Source: Pseudomonas lactis
GTDB taxonomy: Bacteria > Pseudomonadota > Gammaproteobacteria > Pseudomonadales > Pseudomonadaceae
Length of the DNA stretch: 64,000 nt
Assembly: GCF_001439845.1 (NCBI RefSeq)
Contig: NZ_JYLO01000008.1
Coordinates: 62,001 to 126,000, forward strand
Direction of reading: 5' to 3'
Numbering within the stretch: position 1 is the stretch's first letter; every line of letters starts with the position of its first letter. Of this stretch, positions 17,678-28,035 are shown in pieces. Made by a program: the position numbers and the translations under genes. Below the pieces are notes generated by a model. That model was given only the letters and a program-made list of their open reading frames with translations, was not told the DNA's origin and made no database searches.

Positions 17678-19174
17678 ATGACGGACAATACCGCCCGCGA
17701 AGGCAGCCAGATCCTGGGTACCACCGAAGAAGCCAGCGAGTTCGCGAACCTGCTGCTGCAAGAATTCAAACCCAAGACCGAGCGTGCCCGCGAAGCCGTT
17801 GAAACCGCGGTGCGCACCCTGGCCGAACAGGCCCTGGCGCAAACCGACCTGGTGTCCAACGACGCGATCAAGTCGATCGAATCGATCATCGCCGCCATCG
17901 ACGCCAAGCTCACCGCCCAGGTCAACCAGATCATCCACCACCAGGACTTCCAACAACTGGAAAGCGCCTGGCGTGGCCTGCATTACCTGGTCAACAACAC
18001 CGAGAGCGATGAGCAACTGAAGATTCGCGTACTCAACATCTCCAAGCCAGACCTGCACAAGACCCTGAAGAAGTTCAAGGGCACCGCGTGGGACCAGAGC
18101 CCGATCTTCAAGAAGATGTACGAAGAAGAATACGGCCAGTTCGGTGGCGAGCCTTACGGCTGCCTGGTGGGTGACTACTACTTCGACCAGTCGCCGCCCG
18201 ATGTGGAACTGCTGGGCGAGCTGTCGAAAGTCTGCGCCGCCATGCACTCGCCGTTCATCGCTGCGGCCTCGCCGACTGTGATGGGCATGGGCTCGTGGCA
18301 GGAACTGTCGAACCCACGCGACCTGACCAAGATCTTCACCACCCCGGAATACGCCGGCTGGCGCTCGCTGCGTGAATCGGAAGACTCGCGCTACATCGGC
18401 CTGACCATGCCGCGCTTCCTGGCACGCCTGCCGTACGGCGCCAAGACCGATCCGGTGGAAGCCTTCGCTTTCGAAGAAAACACCGACGGCGCCGACAGCT
18501 CCAAGTACACCTGGGCCAACGCCGCCTACGCCATGGCGGTGAACATCAACCGTTCGTTCAAGCACTACGGCTGGTGCTCGCGTATCCGTGGCATCGAGTC
18601 TGGCGGTGAGGTGGAAAACCTGCCGGCCCACACGTTCCCTACCGATGACGGTGGCGTGGACATGAAGTGCCCGACCGAAATCGCCATCAGCGACCGCCGT
18701 GAAGCGGAACTGGCGAAGAACGGTTTCATGCCGCTGCTGCACAAGAAAAACACCGACTTCGCCGCGTTCATTGGCGCCCAGTCGCTGCAAAAACCTGCCG
18801 AATACGACGACCCGGACGCCACCGCCAACGCCAACCTGGCCGCGCGCCTGCCGTACCTGTTCGCCACCTGCCGTTTCGCCCACTACTTGAAGTGCATCGT
18901 GCGCGACAAGGTCGGCTCCTTCAAAGAGAAGGACGAAATGCAGCGCTGGTTGCAGGACTGGATCCTCAACTACGTCGACGGCGACCCGGCACACTCCACC
19001 GAAACCACCAAGGCCCAGCACCCGTTGGCAGCCGCCGAAGTGATCGTGGAAGAAGTCGAAGGCAACCCGGGGTATTACAACTCCAAGTTCTACCTGCGCC
19101 CGCACTATCAGCTTGAAGGGCTGACGGTGTCGTTGCGCCTGGTATCGAAGCTGCCTTCGGCAAAAAGCGCATAA
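17678..19174 (+). CDS. tssC: TssC (VipB), large contractile sheath subunit
   Basis: 498 residues. It contains the invariant sheath features QQLESAWRGLHYLV, the EYGQFGGEPYG region, and the C-terminal NPGYYNSKFYLRPHYQLEGL. With TssB it forms the contractile sheath around the Hcp tube, disassembled by ClpV. A GGGGAG ribosome site lies inside the tssB end. The gene ends about 155 bases before hcp, the largest gap in the rightward operon, which is filled by a palindromic element. Confidence 0.96.
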   Translation: MTDNTAREGSQILGTTEEASEFANLLLQEFKPKTERAREAVETAVRTLAEQALAQTDLVSNDAIKSIESIIAAIDAKLTAQVNQIIHHQDFQQLESAWRGLHYLVNNTESDEQLKIRVLNISKPDLHKTLKKFKGTAWDQSPIFKKMYEEEYGQFGGEPYGCLVGDYYFDQSPPDVELLGELSKVCAAMHSPFIAAASPTVMGMGSWQELSNPRDLTKIFTTPEYAGWRSLRESEDSRYIGLTMPRFLARLPYGAKTDPVEAFAFEENTDGADSSKYTWANAAYAMAVNINRSFKHYGWCSRIRGIESGGEVENLPAHTFPTDDGGVDMKCPTEIAISDRREAELAKNGFMPLLHKKNTDFAAFIGAQSLQKPAEYDDPDATANANLAARLPYLFATCRFAHYLKCIVRDKVGSFKEKDEMQRWLQDWILNYVDGDPAHSTETTKAQHPLAAAEVIVEEVEGNPGYYNSKFYLRPHYQLEGLTVSLRLVSKLPSAKSA

Positions 19175-19190
19175 GTAACGGTTGAGCTAG

Positions 19191-19291
19191 CTCGTTCCCA
19201 CGCTCCGCGTGGGAATGCCGCCCGGGACGCTCTGCGTCCCGGTGACGCGTAGCGTCACAGGATGCGTTACCACGCAGAGCGTGGGAACGAT
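19191..19291. repeat. Compound palindromic repeat between tssC and hcp
   Basis: The outer arms (19191-19215 and 19267-19291) are near-perfect complements of the type GTTCCCACGC...GCGTGGGAAC. Inside are two further hairpins: GGGACGC/GCGTCCC (about 19224-19240) and TGACGC/GCGTCA (19243-19257). Each outer arm can also fold on itself. Such nested elements are dispersed in Pseudomonas genomes. Its place inside the T6SS operon means it will be transcribed and could affect termination or stability of the upstream and downstream messages. Confidence 0.8.
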
Positions 19292-19329
19292 CACCCAATC
19301 AAGTGGCATGAGCCACACAGGGAGAAAAC

Positions 19330-19818
19330 ATGGCTGTTGATATTTTCATCAAGATCGGCGACATCAAGGGCGAGTCCATGGACAAGGCCCACAAGGACGA
19401 AATCGATGTGTTGAACTGGAGCTGGGGCATGTCCCAGTCCGGCAACATGCACGTCGGCGGTGGCGGTGGTGCGGGCAAGGTGAATATCCAGGACCTGTCG
19501 CTGACCAAGTACGTCGACAAGGCTTCGCCCAACCTGATGATGCACTGCGCCAGCGGCAAGCACATCGACAAGGTCAAGCTGACCGTGCGCAAGGCCGGTG
19601 GCGAGAGCCAGGTCGAGTACATGGTGATCAACCTGGAAGAAGTGCTGGTCACCTCCTTGAGCACCGGCGGTTCGGGCAGCGATGATCGCCTGACCGAAAA
19701 CGTCACCCTGAACTTCGCCCAAGTGATGGTCGACTACCAGCCGCAGAAAGCCGACGGCACCAAAGACGGCGGCGCGATCAAGTTTGGTTGGAACATCCGC
19801 TCCAACACCAAACGCTGA
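19330..19818 (+). CDS. hcp: Hcp, T6SS inner-tube protein
   Basis: 162 residues, Hcp1 type: begins MAVDIFIKIGDIKGESMD, with DVLNWSWGMSQSGNMH and the C-terminal DGGAIKFGWNIRSNTKR. It forms stacked hexameric rings expelled with VgrG and is also a chaperone for small effectors in the H1 system (family knowledge). CAGGGAG lies 7 bases before the ATG. It is flanked by hairpins on both sides (19191-19291 and 19828-19852). Confidence 0.96.
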   Translation: MAVDIFIKIGDIKGESMDKAHKDEIDVLNWSWGMSQSGNMHVGGGGGAGKVNIQDLSLTKYVDKASPNLMMHCASGKHIDKVKLTVRKAGGESQVEYMVINLEEVLVTSLSTGGSGSDDRLTENVTLNFAQVMVDYQPQKADGTKDGGAIKFGWNIRSNTKR

Positions 19819-19827
19819 TAGCCCTTG

Positions 19828-19852
19828 TGGCCGTGGCCCGGTGCCACGGCCA
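19828..19852 (+). terminator. Strong stem-loop just after hcp (possible leaky terminator)
   Basis: TGGCCGTGGC (19828-19837) and GCCACGGCCA (19843-19852) give a perfect 10-bp stem with a 5-base loop, 10 bases after the hcp stop. It is followed by TTGTGTCCC, a poor U-tract. It may cap the hcp message and reduce read-through into tssE rather than stop it completely. Confidence 0.5.
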
Positions 19853-19890
19853 TTGTGTCCCTCTCTCAACCCGTCCGTGGAGCTGCTTTG

Positions 19891-20406
19891 GTGGTAACTG
19901 AAATCGCTTCCCGCGACCGTCTGCAACCGTCCCTGCTGGACCGGTTGACCGACGACGACCCGACCAACCCCAAGGAAAGCGCCGACAAACGCGTGCTGTC
20001 CCTGACCCAATTGAAGGCCTCGGTGCTGCGTGACCTGGCGTGGTTGCTTAACACCACCTCGTTACTCGATACCGATGCCACGCTGCACACCCCGGCCGGT
20101 ACATCGGTGGTCAATTACGGCCTGCCGGCACTGGCGGGCAACAGCGCTTCGAGCGTCGATATCAAAGCCCTGGAAGCCTTGATTTACCAGGCAATCGCCA
20201 CCTTCGAGCCGCGTATTTTGCGCCACACATTGCGGGTCAAGGCGCGCATGGGCCATGGCGAGATGAATCACAATGCCCTGAGTTTCGAGATTGAAGGCGA
20301 CCTGTGGGCACAGCCGGTGCCGTTGCGTTTGCTGTTGCAGACCGACGTGGACCTGGAGTCCGGCCATGTGCGCGTGCTCAATGCCGACCAGCGGAGACGC
20401 CCATGA
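19891..20406 (+). CDS. tssE: TssE, gp25-like T6SS baseplate protein
   Basis: 171 residues from GTG 19891 ([24 protein letters not shown]), with a GGAG about 10 bases upstream. The frame is open further upstream to 19825 but that would include the hcp 3' hairpin. The gp25 domain is recognisable from LLDRLTDD, the [10 protein letters not shown] and SVVNYGLP segments, and [25 protein letters not shown]. It is a baseplate wedge component with TssF and TssG. Its stop overlaps the tssF ATG (ATGA). Confidence 0.92.
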   Translation: MVTEIASRDRLQPSLLDRLTDDDPTNPKESADKRVLSLTQLKASVLRDLAWLLNTTSLLDTDATLHTPAGTSVVNYGLPALAGNSASSVDIKALEALIYQAIATFEPRILRHTLRVKARMGHGEMNHNALSFEIEGDLWAQPVPLRLLLQTDVDLESGHVRVLNADQRRRP

Positions 20407-22262
20407 ACCCGCGCCTGCTGGAGCTGTACAACCAGGAACTGCACCATGTGCGCGAAAGCGCCGCCGAGTTCGCCAAGGAATACCCGAAGATCGCCAGTCG
20501 GCTGACCCTGTCCGGTATGGACTGCGCCGACCCATACGTCGAACGTTTGCTTGAAGGCTTCGCCTATCTCACCGCCCGCGTGCAGCTCAAGCTCGACGCC
20601 GAGTACCCGACCTTCACCCACAACTTGCTGGAAATCGCCTACCCGCACTACCTGGCACCGACGCCGTCGATGACCGTAGTGCAACTGCAGACCGACCCCG
20701 ATGAAGGCTCCCTGGCCGGCGGTTTCCCGCTACCCCGTGACACCGTGCTGCGTGCCGCCCTGGGCCGTGAAACCCAGACCTGCTGCGAGTACCGCACCGC
20801 GCACCCGGTGACGCTGTGGCCGTTGCAGGTCAGCAACGCCGAGTACTTCGGCAACCCCGCCGCCGTGCTCGGCCGCCTGGCCGCCAGCGAACCGAAAGCC
20901 AAGGCCGGCCTGCGCCTGACCCTGCGCACCGGTGCCGAGCTGCCGTTCAACAGCCTCGATTTGGACACCTTGCCGCTGTACCTGAGCGGCGCCGATGAAC
21001 AACCGTTTCGCCTCTACGAACAACTGCTGGGCAATGCCTGCGCGGTGTTTGCGCGCCAGCCCGGTGGCGATTGGGTCGAGCGCCTGCCCCAGGGCGCGTT
21101 GCGCTCGCGGGGGTTCGATGATGCCGATGCGGCCATGCCGGTGGTGGCGCGGGCGTTCCAGGGCTATCGCCTGTTGCAGGAATACTTTGCCCTGCCCCAT
21201 CGCTTCCTGTTCGTTGAGTTCGCCGAGTTGAGCCGTGCAGTCAAACGGTGTGACGGCCAGGAGCTGGAACTGATCGTGCTGTTCGACCGCCACGAACCGA
21301 GCCTGGAAGGCAGTGTCGGCGCGGCGCAGTTCTTGCCGTTCTGCACGCCCGCCATCAACCTGTTCCCCAAGCGCGTGGACCGCATCCACTTGTCCGACCG
21401 GGTCAATGAACACCACGTGATCGCCGACCGTACGCGGCCAATGGATTTCGAGATTCATTCCTTGAGCGGCATCACTGGTCATGGCACCGGGCCGGAGCAG
21501 CCGTTCTTGCCGTTCTATGCCGTGCGCGATCCGTCGCGCTATGGCCGCGACCAGGCCTATTACAGCGTGCGCCGCGAGCCGCGGGTGCTGTCCAGCGACC
21601 AACGCCGCAATGGCCCGCGCTCCACGTATGTGGGCAGTGAAACCTTCGTCAGCCTGGTGGACAGCCGCCAGGCACCGTATCGCCATGACCTGCGCCAACT
21701 GGGCGTGACGGCGCTGTGCACCAACCGCGACCTGCCGCTGTTCATGAGCGTGGGCAACGGCAAGACCGACTTCACCCTGGCCGATAGTGCGCCGGTGCTG
21801 GCCGTGCGGTGCGTCGCCGGGCCAAGCCGCCCGCGTGCCAGCCATGCGCATGACGCCAAGGCCTGGCGCCTGATCAGCCAGTTATCGCTCAACTACCTCT
21901 CCTTGAGCGAACAGGGCCAGGGCGCCGGCGCCTTGCGCGAACTGCTGCGCCTGTACGGCGACAGCAATGACGCCGCCCTGCAATTGCAGATCGAGGGCTT
22001 GCGCGAAGTCAGCAGTAAGGCGGTGACCCGACGCCTGCCGATGCCCGGCCCGATTGTGTTTGGCCGCGGCCTGGAAATCACCTTGGAGTTCGATGAAAAC
22101 GCGTTTCGCGGCACCGGCGTGTTCCTGCTCGGTGCCGTGCTGGAGCGCTTCCTGGCACGCTACGTGTCGATCAACAGCTTTACCGAGACGGTGATCCGTA
22201 CCACCGAACGCGGCGAGATCATGCGATGGAAAGCCAAGCCCGGACGGCGTCCGACCCTGTGA
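20403..22262 (+). CDS. tssF: TssF, T6SS baseplate wedge protein
   Basis: 619 residues starting [18 protein letters not shown], the standard TssF N-terminus. Conserved pieces include [22 protein letters not shown] and [24 protein letters not shown]. TssF forms the wedge with TssE, TssG and TssK. The start overlaps tssE by 4 bases and its 3' end overlaps tssG by 37 bases, which suggests coupled translation. Confidence 0.95.
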   Translation: MNPRLLELYNQELHHVRESAAEFAKEYPKIASRLTLSGMDCADPYVERLLEGFAYLTARVQLKLDAEYPTFTHNLLEIAYPHYLAPTPSMTVVQLQTDPDEGSLAGGFPLPRDTVLRAALGRETQTCCEYRTAHPVTLWPLQVSNAEYFGNPAAVLGRLAASEPKAKAGLRLTLRTGAELPFNSLDLDTLPLYLSGADEQPFRLYEQLLGNACAVFARQPGGDWVERLPQGALRSRGFDDADAAMPVVARAFQGYRLLQEYFALPHRFLFVEFAELSRAVKRCDGQELELIVLFDRHEPSLEGSVGAAQFLPFCTPAINLFPKRVDRIHLSDRVNEHHVIADRTRPMDFEIHSLSGITGHGTGPEQPFLPFYAVRDPSRYGRDQAYYSVRREPRVLSSDQRRNGPRSTYVGSETFVSLVDSRQAPYRHDLRQLGVTALCTNRDLPLFMSVGNGKTDFTLADSAPVLAVRCVAGPSRPRASHAHDAKAWRLISQLSLNYLSLSEQGQGAGALRELLRLYGDSNDAALQLQIEGLREVSSKAVTRRLPMPGPIVFGRGLEITLEFDENAFRGTGVFLLGAVLERFLARYVSINSFTETVIRTTERGEIMRWKAKPGRRPTL

Positions 22263-23269
22263 GAACCCTGGACGCGATGCACCAGGAGCCCTGGGAATAT
22301 GACTTTTTCCAGGCATTGCGGCGCATCGAGTGCGAAACGCCCGAGCTGCCACGCCTGGGCCATTCCCTGCGCCTGGCCGATGATCCGCTGCGCCTGGGGC
22401 AGCAGGCCGATTGCACCTTCGCACCCGCCACCCTTGCCTCGGTCGAGCCAGGAGGCGATGGCAAGCCGGCGCGGTTGGAGCAGTTCTTCTTCGGCCTCGG
22501 CGGCCCCAACGGCCCGCTGCCGCTGCACATCACCGAGTACGTGCGCGAGCGCCAGCGCAACAACGCCGACAGCACCAGCAAGCAGTTCTTGGATGTATTC
22601 CACCATCGCCTGCTGACCCTGTTCTATCGGGCCTGGGCCGAGGCGCGGCCAACGGTCAGCCATGACCGCCCGGACGATGACTACTGGTCCGCCCGCCTCG
22701 CCGCCCTGAGTGGCCGCGGGATGCCGAGCCTGCTCAATCAAGGGCTGATCCCCGATACCGCGAAGCTGCATTACAGCGGCCATCTGTCGGCGCAAACCCG
22801 CTACCCGGATGGCTTGAAAGCGATCCTCAGCGAGTACTTCGGCCTGCCGGTAGAGATCGAGGAATACGTCGGCCAATGGCTGGAACTGCCCGAACGCAGC
22901 CGTGTGGGGGTCAGCGCCAACCAGTTGGGCGTGGACTTCTGCCTGGGCAGCCACGTGTGGGACCGCCAGCACAAATTCCGCATCCGCCTGGGCCCGCTCA
23001 CGCTGGATGACTACATGGGCATGCTGCCCGGCCAACAGCCGTTCAACGAGCTGGTGGCGTGGGTGGCCGAGTACCTGGGCCATGAATTGGACTGGGACTT
23101 GAATCTGGTTTTGCAACAACCCGAAGTTCCGGCGCTGCAACTCAACGGCCAGTTCCGCCTGGGCTTCAACACCTGGCTCGGCCAACCTGCGCATGACGCC
23201 AACGACCTAATCCTGGCCCGGCATTACGCCGACCACGCCACCACCTCAAGGAATCCAGAGCATGGGTGA
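22226..23269 (+). CDS. tssG: TssG, T6SS baseplate wedge protein
   Basis: 347 residues starting [18 protein letters not shown]. It has the family-typical PWEYDFFQALRRIEC, FFGLGGPNGPLPLHITEYVRER and LGQQADCTF segments. It lies within the tssF end (37-base overlap) and overlaps clpV by 8 bases. TssG pairs with two TssF copies in the wedge and connects to TssK. Confidence 0.94.
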   Translation: MESQARTASDPVRTLDAMHQEPWEYDFFQALRRIECETPELPRLGHSLRLADDPLRLGQQADCTFAPATLASVEPGGDGKPARLEQFFFGLGGPNGPLPLHITEYVRERQRNNADSTSKQFLDVFHHRLLTLFYRAWAEARPTVSHDRPDDDYWSARLAALSGRGMPSLLNQGLIPDTAKLHYSGHLSAQTRYPDGLKAILSEYFGLPVEIEEYVGQWLELPERSRVGVSANQLGVDFCLGSHVWDRQHKFRIRLGPLTLDDYMGMLPGQQPFNELVAWVAEYLGHELDWDLNLVLQQPEVPALQLNGQFRLGFNTWLGQPAHDANDLILARHYADHATTSRNPEHG

Positions 23270-25916
23270 AATCAGTCGCGCCGCACTGTTCGGCAAACTC
23301 AACAGCGTGGCCTACAAAGCCATCGAAGCCGCCACCGTGTTCTGCAAGTTGCGGGGCAATCCGTATGTGGAACTGGCCCACTGGTTTCACCAGTTGCTGC
23401 AACTGCAGGACTCCGACCTGCACCGCATCATCCGTCAGTTCAACGTGGAGCCGGCGCGCCTGGCCCGCGACCTCACCGAAGCCCTGGACCGCCTGCCGCG
23501 CGGCTCCACATCGATCACCGACCTGTCCTCCCATGTGGAAGAGGCCGTAGAGCGCGGCTGGGTGTATGGCAGCCTGATGTTCGGCGAAAGCCAGGTGCGC
23601 ACCGGTTATCTGGTGCTGGGCATCTTGAAGACACCGAGCCTGCGCCATGCGCTGCTGGGCTTGTCCGGCGAGTTCGACAAGATCAAGGCCGAGGCCTTGA
23701 GCGAGCGCTTTGATGAATACATCGGTGACTCGCCGGAAAACGCCTTGAGCGCCAGCGACGGCTTCAATGCCGGTGTCCCTGGCGAGGCCAGCGGCGCCAT
23801 GGCGCCCAGCGCGATGGGCAAGCAGGAAGCGCTCAAGCGTTTCACTGTGGACCTGACCGAACAGGCCCGCAGCGGCAAGCTCGACCCCATCGTGGGCCGT
23901 GACGAGGAGATTCGCCAACTGGTGGATATCCTCATGCGTCGGCGCCAGAACAACCCGATCCTCACCGGTGAAGCCGGGGTGGGCAAGACCGCCGTGGTCG
24001 AAGGTTTCGCCCTGCGCATCGTCGCCGGTGACGTGCCGCCCGCCTTGAAAGACGTGGAGCTGCGCAGCCTCGACGTGGGCTTGCTGCAAGCCGGCGCCAG
24101 CATGAAAGGCGAGTTCGAACAGCGCCTGCGCCAGGTCATCGAAGACGTGCAGGCCTCGCCCAAGCCGATCATCCTGTTTATCGACGAAGCCCATACCCTG
24201 GTGGGTGCCGGTGGCGCTGCCGGCACCGGTGACGCGGCCAACCTGCTCAAGCCTGCCCTGGCCCGTGGCACCTTGCGTACCGTGGCTGCCACCACTTGGG
24301 CCGAGTACAAAAAGCACATCGAGAAAGACCCGGCCCTGACCCGCCGCTTCCAGGTAGTACAGGTTGCCGAACCGTCGGAAGACAAGGCCCTGCTGATGAT
24401 GCGCGGCGTGGCTTCCACCATGGAAAAACACCACCAGGTGCAGATCCTCGACGAAGCTCTGGAAGCCTCGGTGAAGCTCTCCCACCGCTATATTCCGGCG
24501 CGCCAGTTGCCGGACAAATCCGTGAGCCTGCTCGACACCGCCTGCGCCCGCGTCGCCATCAGCCTGCACGCGGTACCCGCGGAAGTGGACGACAGCCGTC
24601 GCCGTATCGAGGCCCTGGAAACCGAGCTGCAAATCATCGCCCGTGAGCATGCGATCGGCATTGCCATTGGTGCGCGTCAAACCAATAGCGAAGCGTTGCT
24701 GACCGCCGAGCGTGAGCGTCTGGCCACGCTGGAAAGCCGTTGGGCTGAAGAAAAAGCCTTGGTAGATGAATTGCTGGCTACCCGTGCAACCCTGCGCGAA
24801 AAAGCCGGTGTGGTGGACAGCGGCAACGATGCGTTGCGTGCGCAATTGGTCGACCTGCAACAGCGCCTCACCGCCCTGCAAGGCGAAACCCCGTTGATCC
24901 TGCCGACCGTGGATTACCAGGCCGTGGCCTCGGTGGTCGCCGACTGGACCGGCATCCCGGTGGGCCGCATGGCGCGCAATGAGCTGGAGACTGTGCTCAA
25001 TCTCGATCAACACTTGAAGAAACGCATCATCGGCCAGGACCACGCGCTGCAAATGATCGCCAAGCGCATCCAGACCTCCCGCGCCGGCCTCGACAACCCA
25101 AGCAAGCCGATTGGCGTATTCATGCTGGCCGGCACCTCGGGTGTGGGCAAGACCGAAACCGCCCTGGCCCTGGCCGAAGCCATGTACGGCGGTGAGCAGA
25201 ACGTCATCACCATCAACATGAGCGAGTTCCAGGAAGCCCACACCGTGTCCACACTCAAAGGCGCGCCACCGGGCTATATCGGCTACGGCGAAGGCGGTGT
25301 GCTGACCGAAGCGGTGCGGCGCAAGCCCTACAGCGTGGTGCTGCTCGATGAGGTGGAGAAAGCCCACCCGGACGTGCACGAGATTTTCTTCCAGGTGTTC
25401 GACAAGGGCGTGATGGAAGACGGCGAAGGCCGGGTGATCGACTTCAAGAACACCCTGATCCTGCTGACCACCAATGCCGGTACCGAACTGATCTCCCACG
25501 TCTGTAAAGACCCGGCGAACATCCCCGAGCCCGAGGAAATCGCCAAGGCCCTGCGCCAGCCGCTGCTGGAGATTTTCCCACCGGCCTTGCTCGGTAGACT
25601 GGTGACCATCCCGTACTACCCGCTGAGCGACGAGATGCTCAAGGCGATCACCCGCCTGCAACTGAACCGCATCAAGAAGCGCGTGGAGAATACCCACAAA
25701 GTCGCGTTCGAGTATGACGACGCCGTGGTCGACCTGATCGTCTCGCGCTGCACCGAGACTGAAAGCGGCGGGCGCATGATCGACACCATTCTGACCAATA
25801 GCCTGCTGCCGGACATGAGCCGCGAATTCCTCACGCGCATGTTGGAAGGCAAGGCGTTGGCGGGGGTGCGGATCAGCAGTCGGGATAATGAACTGCACTA
25901 CCAGTTCAACGATTGA
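23262..25916 (+). CDS. clpV: ClpV (TssH), AAA+ ATPase that recycles the T6SS sheath
   Basis: 884 residues. The N-terminal ClpN-like domain (about 1-160) is followed by AAA1 with Walker A GEAGVGKT and Walker B ILFIDEAHTL, a middle coiled-coil region (about 440-530), and AAA2 with GTSGVGKTETALAL and VVLLDEVEKAHPD. ClpV extracts contracted TssB/TssC. The ATG overlaps the tssG stop. It is the last gene before a REPIN, and vgrG follows 157 bases later. Confidence 0.96.
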   Translation: MGEISRAALFGKLNSVAYKAIEAATVFCKLRGNPYVELAHWFHQLLQLQDSDLHRIIRQFNVEPARLARDLTEALDRLPRGSTSITDLSSHVEEAVERGWVYGSLMFGESQVRTGYLVLGILKTPSLRHALLGLSGEFDKIKAEALSERFDEYIGDSPENALSASDGFNAGVPGEASGAMAPSAMGKQEALKRFTVDLTEQARSGKLDPIVGRDEEIRQLVDILMRRRQNNPILTGEAGVGKTAVVEGFALRIVAGDVPPALKDVELRSLDVGLLQAGASMKGEFEQRLRQVIEDVQASPKPIILFIDEAHTLVGAGGAAGTGDAANLLKPALARGTLRTVAATTWAEYKKHIEKDPALTRRFQVVQVAEPSEDKALLMMRGVASTMEKHHQVQILDEALEASVKLSHRYIPARQLPDKSVSLLDTACARVAISLHAVPAEVDDSRRRIEALETELQIIAREHAIGIAIGARQTNSEALLTAERERLATLESRWAEEKALVDELLATRATLREKAGVVDSGNDALRAQLVDLQQRLTALQGETPLILPTVDYQAVASVVADWTGIPVGRMARNELETVLNLDQHLKKRIIGQDHALQMIAKRIQTSRAGLDNPSKPIGVFMLAGTSGVGKTETALALAEAMYGGEQNVITINMSEFQEAHTVSTLKGAPPGYIGYGEGGVLTEAVRRKPYSVVLLDEVEKAHPDVHEIFFQVFDKGVMEDGEGRVIDFKNTLILLTTNAGTELISHVCKDPANIPEPEEIAKALRQPLLEIFPPALLGRLVTIPYYPLSDEMLKAITRLQLNRIKKRVENTHKVAFEYDDAVVDLIVSRCTETESGGRMIDTILTNSLLPDMSREFLTRMLEGKALAGVRISSRDNELHYQFND

Positions 25917-25939
25917 CCTGAAGAAACACGGTCAAAACT

Positions 25940-26027
25940 GTGGGAGCTGGCTTGCCTGCGATAGCGGTCTGACATTCAACATCAATGTTGACTGAACCAC
26001 TGCCATCGCAGGCAAGCCAGCTCCCAC
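25940..26027. repeat. REPIN between clpV and vgrG (GAGCTGGCTTGCCTGC class)
   Basis: Two REP sequences in inverted orientation (left arm begins TGGGAGCTGGCTTGC, right arm ends GCAAGCCAGCTCCCA) flank a short variable middle, so the whole can fold as one long hairpin. It divides the structural T6SS operon from the vgrG-effector block. Confidence 0.9.
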
Positions 26028-26073
26028 ACTGGATTCGGTTTCTTCAGTTATTAAGGTATTTACGGGACTACCG

Positions 26074-28020
26074 ATGCTATTCAACCAAGCCTCACGCCTG
26101 GCCAAGATCACCAGCCCCCTCGGGCCGGATGTGCTGCTGCTCAACGAAATGGGCGGCGGTGAAGAGCTGGGCCGGCTGTTCAACTATGAGCTGCAACTGA
26201 CGTCCCTGGACGCCAACATCGACCTCAACCAGTTGCTGGGCAAACCGATGAGCGTGGGCCTGCAACTGGCCGACGGTGGCGAACGGTACTTTCATGGCAT
26301 CGTCGCGCGCTGCAGCCAGAACATCGACCAGGGCCAGTTCGCCAGTTATCAGGCCACCCTGCGCCCCTGGTTGTGGTTGCTCAGCCGTACCTCCGATTGC
26401 CGTATCTTCCAGAACCTGAGCATCCCGCAGATTATCAAGCAGGTGTTCCGCGACCTGGGTTTTTCCGACTTCGAAGACGCCCTCAGCCGGCCATATCGCG
26501 AGTGGGAATACTGCGTGCAGTACCGCGAGACCAGCTTCGATTTCGTCAGCCGCCTGATGGAACAGGAAGGCATCTACTACTTCTTCCGCCATGAACAGGA
26601 TCGCCATGTGCTGGTGCTGGCCGACGCCTATGGCGCCCACACCAGCGTGCCCGGCTATGCGTCGATCCCTTACTACCCCAAGGACGAGCAACAGCGCGAA
26701 CGCGACCATATGCACAACTGGCACCTGGCGCAGGAGGTGCAGCCGGGCTCGCTGGAGCTGAACGACTACGACTTCCAGCGCCCCAGCGCGAGCATCGATG
26801 TGCGCTCGGCCATGCCGCGCCCGCACACCGCCGGTGACTATCCGCTGTACGACTACCCCGGCACGTACGTGCAAAGCGCCGACGGCGAACACTATGCGCG
26901 CACCCGCATCGAAGCCCTGCAAACCCTGCATGAACAGATCGAGTTCAGCGGCAACGCGCGCGGCCTGGGCTCGGGCCATCTGTTCAGTCTCACCGGGTTC
27001 AGTCGCCAGGACCAGAACCGCGAGTACCTGATCGTCGGTTGCCGCTACTTCATCGTGCAGGAAAGCCTGGAAAGCGGTGGCGGTTCAGGCTCGGCGCAGT
27101 TTGAAAGCAGCCTGACCTGCATCGACGCCCAACAGAGTTTCCGCCCGCTGGCCAACACCCACCGCCCCATCGTCAAAGGCCCGCAGACCGCGTTGGTGGT
27201 AGGCCCCAAGGGCGAGGAAATCTGGACCGACCAGTACGGCCGCGTGAAGGTGCACTTCTACTGGGACCGCCACGACCAATCCAACGAGAACAGCTCGTGC
27301 TGGATTCGTGTGTCGCAATCCTGGGCCGGCAAGAACTGGGGTTCGATGCAGATTCCACGCATCGGCCAGGAAGTGATCGTCAGCTTCCTCGAAGGCGACC
27401 CCGACCGGCCGATCATCACCGGCCGCGTCTACAACGCTGAGCAGACGGTGCCCTACGATTTGCCAGAGAACGCCACCCAGAGCGGCATGAAAAGCCGCTC
27501 CAGCAAGGGCGGAACGCCGGCCAACTTCAATGAAATCCGCATGGAGGACAAGAAGGGGTTGGAGCAGTTGTATATCCATGCCGAGCGTAACCAGGACATC
27601 GTGGTGGAGGTGGATGAGAGCCACTCGGTGGGGCATGACCGCAATAAAAGCATTGGCCATAACGAGACGGTGACCATTGGCAGTAACCGTCTGCGGGTTG
27701 TGCGCAACAACGACACGGTGATCGTGGGCGGTGCCAAGTCCGACAGCGCCGCCACGCATTACACCATCGAGGCCGGCGAGAGTCTTCGCCTGGTGTGCGG
27801 CGACAGCGTGATTGAGCTCAAGGCTGGCGGCGACATCAACCTGACCTGTGGCTCGTTCAACCTGTTTTCCACCGGCAGCAGCAAGATCCAGACAAAGGGA
27901 AAATTGGACATCAACCTGGGCAGTGACAAGGGCACATCGCCCGGTGCCCAGGGCGTGCAAAGCACGATCAAGTCCGCCGTCGAATCAAAATTTCCCGGTA
28001 AGCCCGGTGCTGGTCAATAA
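26074..28020 (+). CDS. vgrG: VgrG, T6SS spike protein
   Basis: 648 residues. The gp27-like N-terminal half (about 1-370) is followed by the gp5 OB-fold (about 385-460) with WTDQYGRVKVHFYWDR and WAGKNWGSMQIPRIGQEV, then the beta-helix spike containing repeats such as HSVGHDRNKSIGHNETVTIG. The C-terminus is a short tail with no extra effector domain. The tip should accept a PAAR protein, here most likely the Rhs proteins encoded just downstream. The next gene starts 16 bases after its stop. Confidence 0.94.
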   Translation: MLFNQASRLAKITSPLGPDVLLLNEMGGGEELGRLFNYELQLTSLDANIDLNQLLGKPMSVGLQLADGGERYFHGIVARCSQNIDQGQFASYQATLRPWLWLLSRTSDCRIFQNLSIPQIIKQVFRDLGFSDFEDALSRPYREWEYCVQYRETSFDFVSRLMEQEGIYYFFRHEQDRHVLVLADAYGAHTSVPGYASIPYYPKDEQQRERDHMHNWHLAQEVQPGSLELNDYDFQRPSASIDVRSAMPRPHTAGDYPLYDYPGTYVQSADGEHYARTRIEALQTLHEQIEFSGNARGLGSGHLFSLTGFSRQDQNREYLIVGCRYFIVQESLESGGGSGSAQFESSLTCIDAQQSFRPLANTHRPIVKGPQTALVVGPKGEEIWTDQYGRVKVHFYWDRHDQSNENSSCWIRVSQSWAGKNWGSMQIPRIGQEVIVSFLEGDPDRPIITGRVYNAEQTVPYDLPENATQSGMKSRSSKGGTPANFNEIRMEDKKGLEQLYIHAERNQDIVVEVDESHSVGHDRNKSIGHNETVTIGSNRLRVVRNNDTVIVGGAKSDSAATHYTIEAGESLRLVCGDSVIELKAGGDINLTCGSFNLFSTGSSKIQTKGKLDINLGSDKGTSPGAQGVQSTIKSAVESKFPGKPGAGQ

Positions 28021-28035
28021 CGAGATTTCGCCACC

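Noticed and set aside
23166-25898. Leftward 910-codon open frame opposite clpV
   Set aside because: It is the antisense of a well-conserved ClpV gene in GC-rich DNA with strong third-position bias, which keeps the reverse frame open. The translation is low-complexity His/Gln/Gly-rich with no family.
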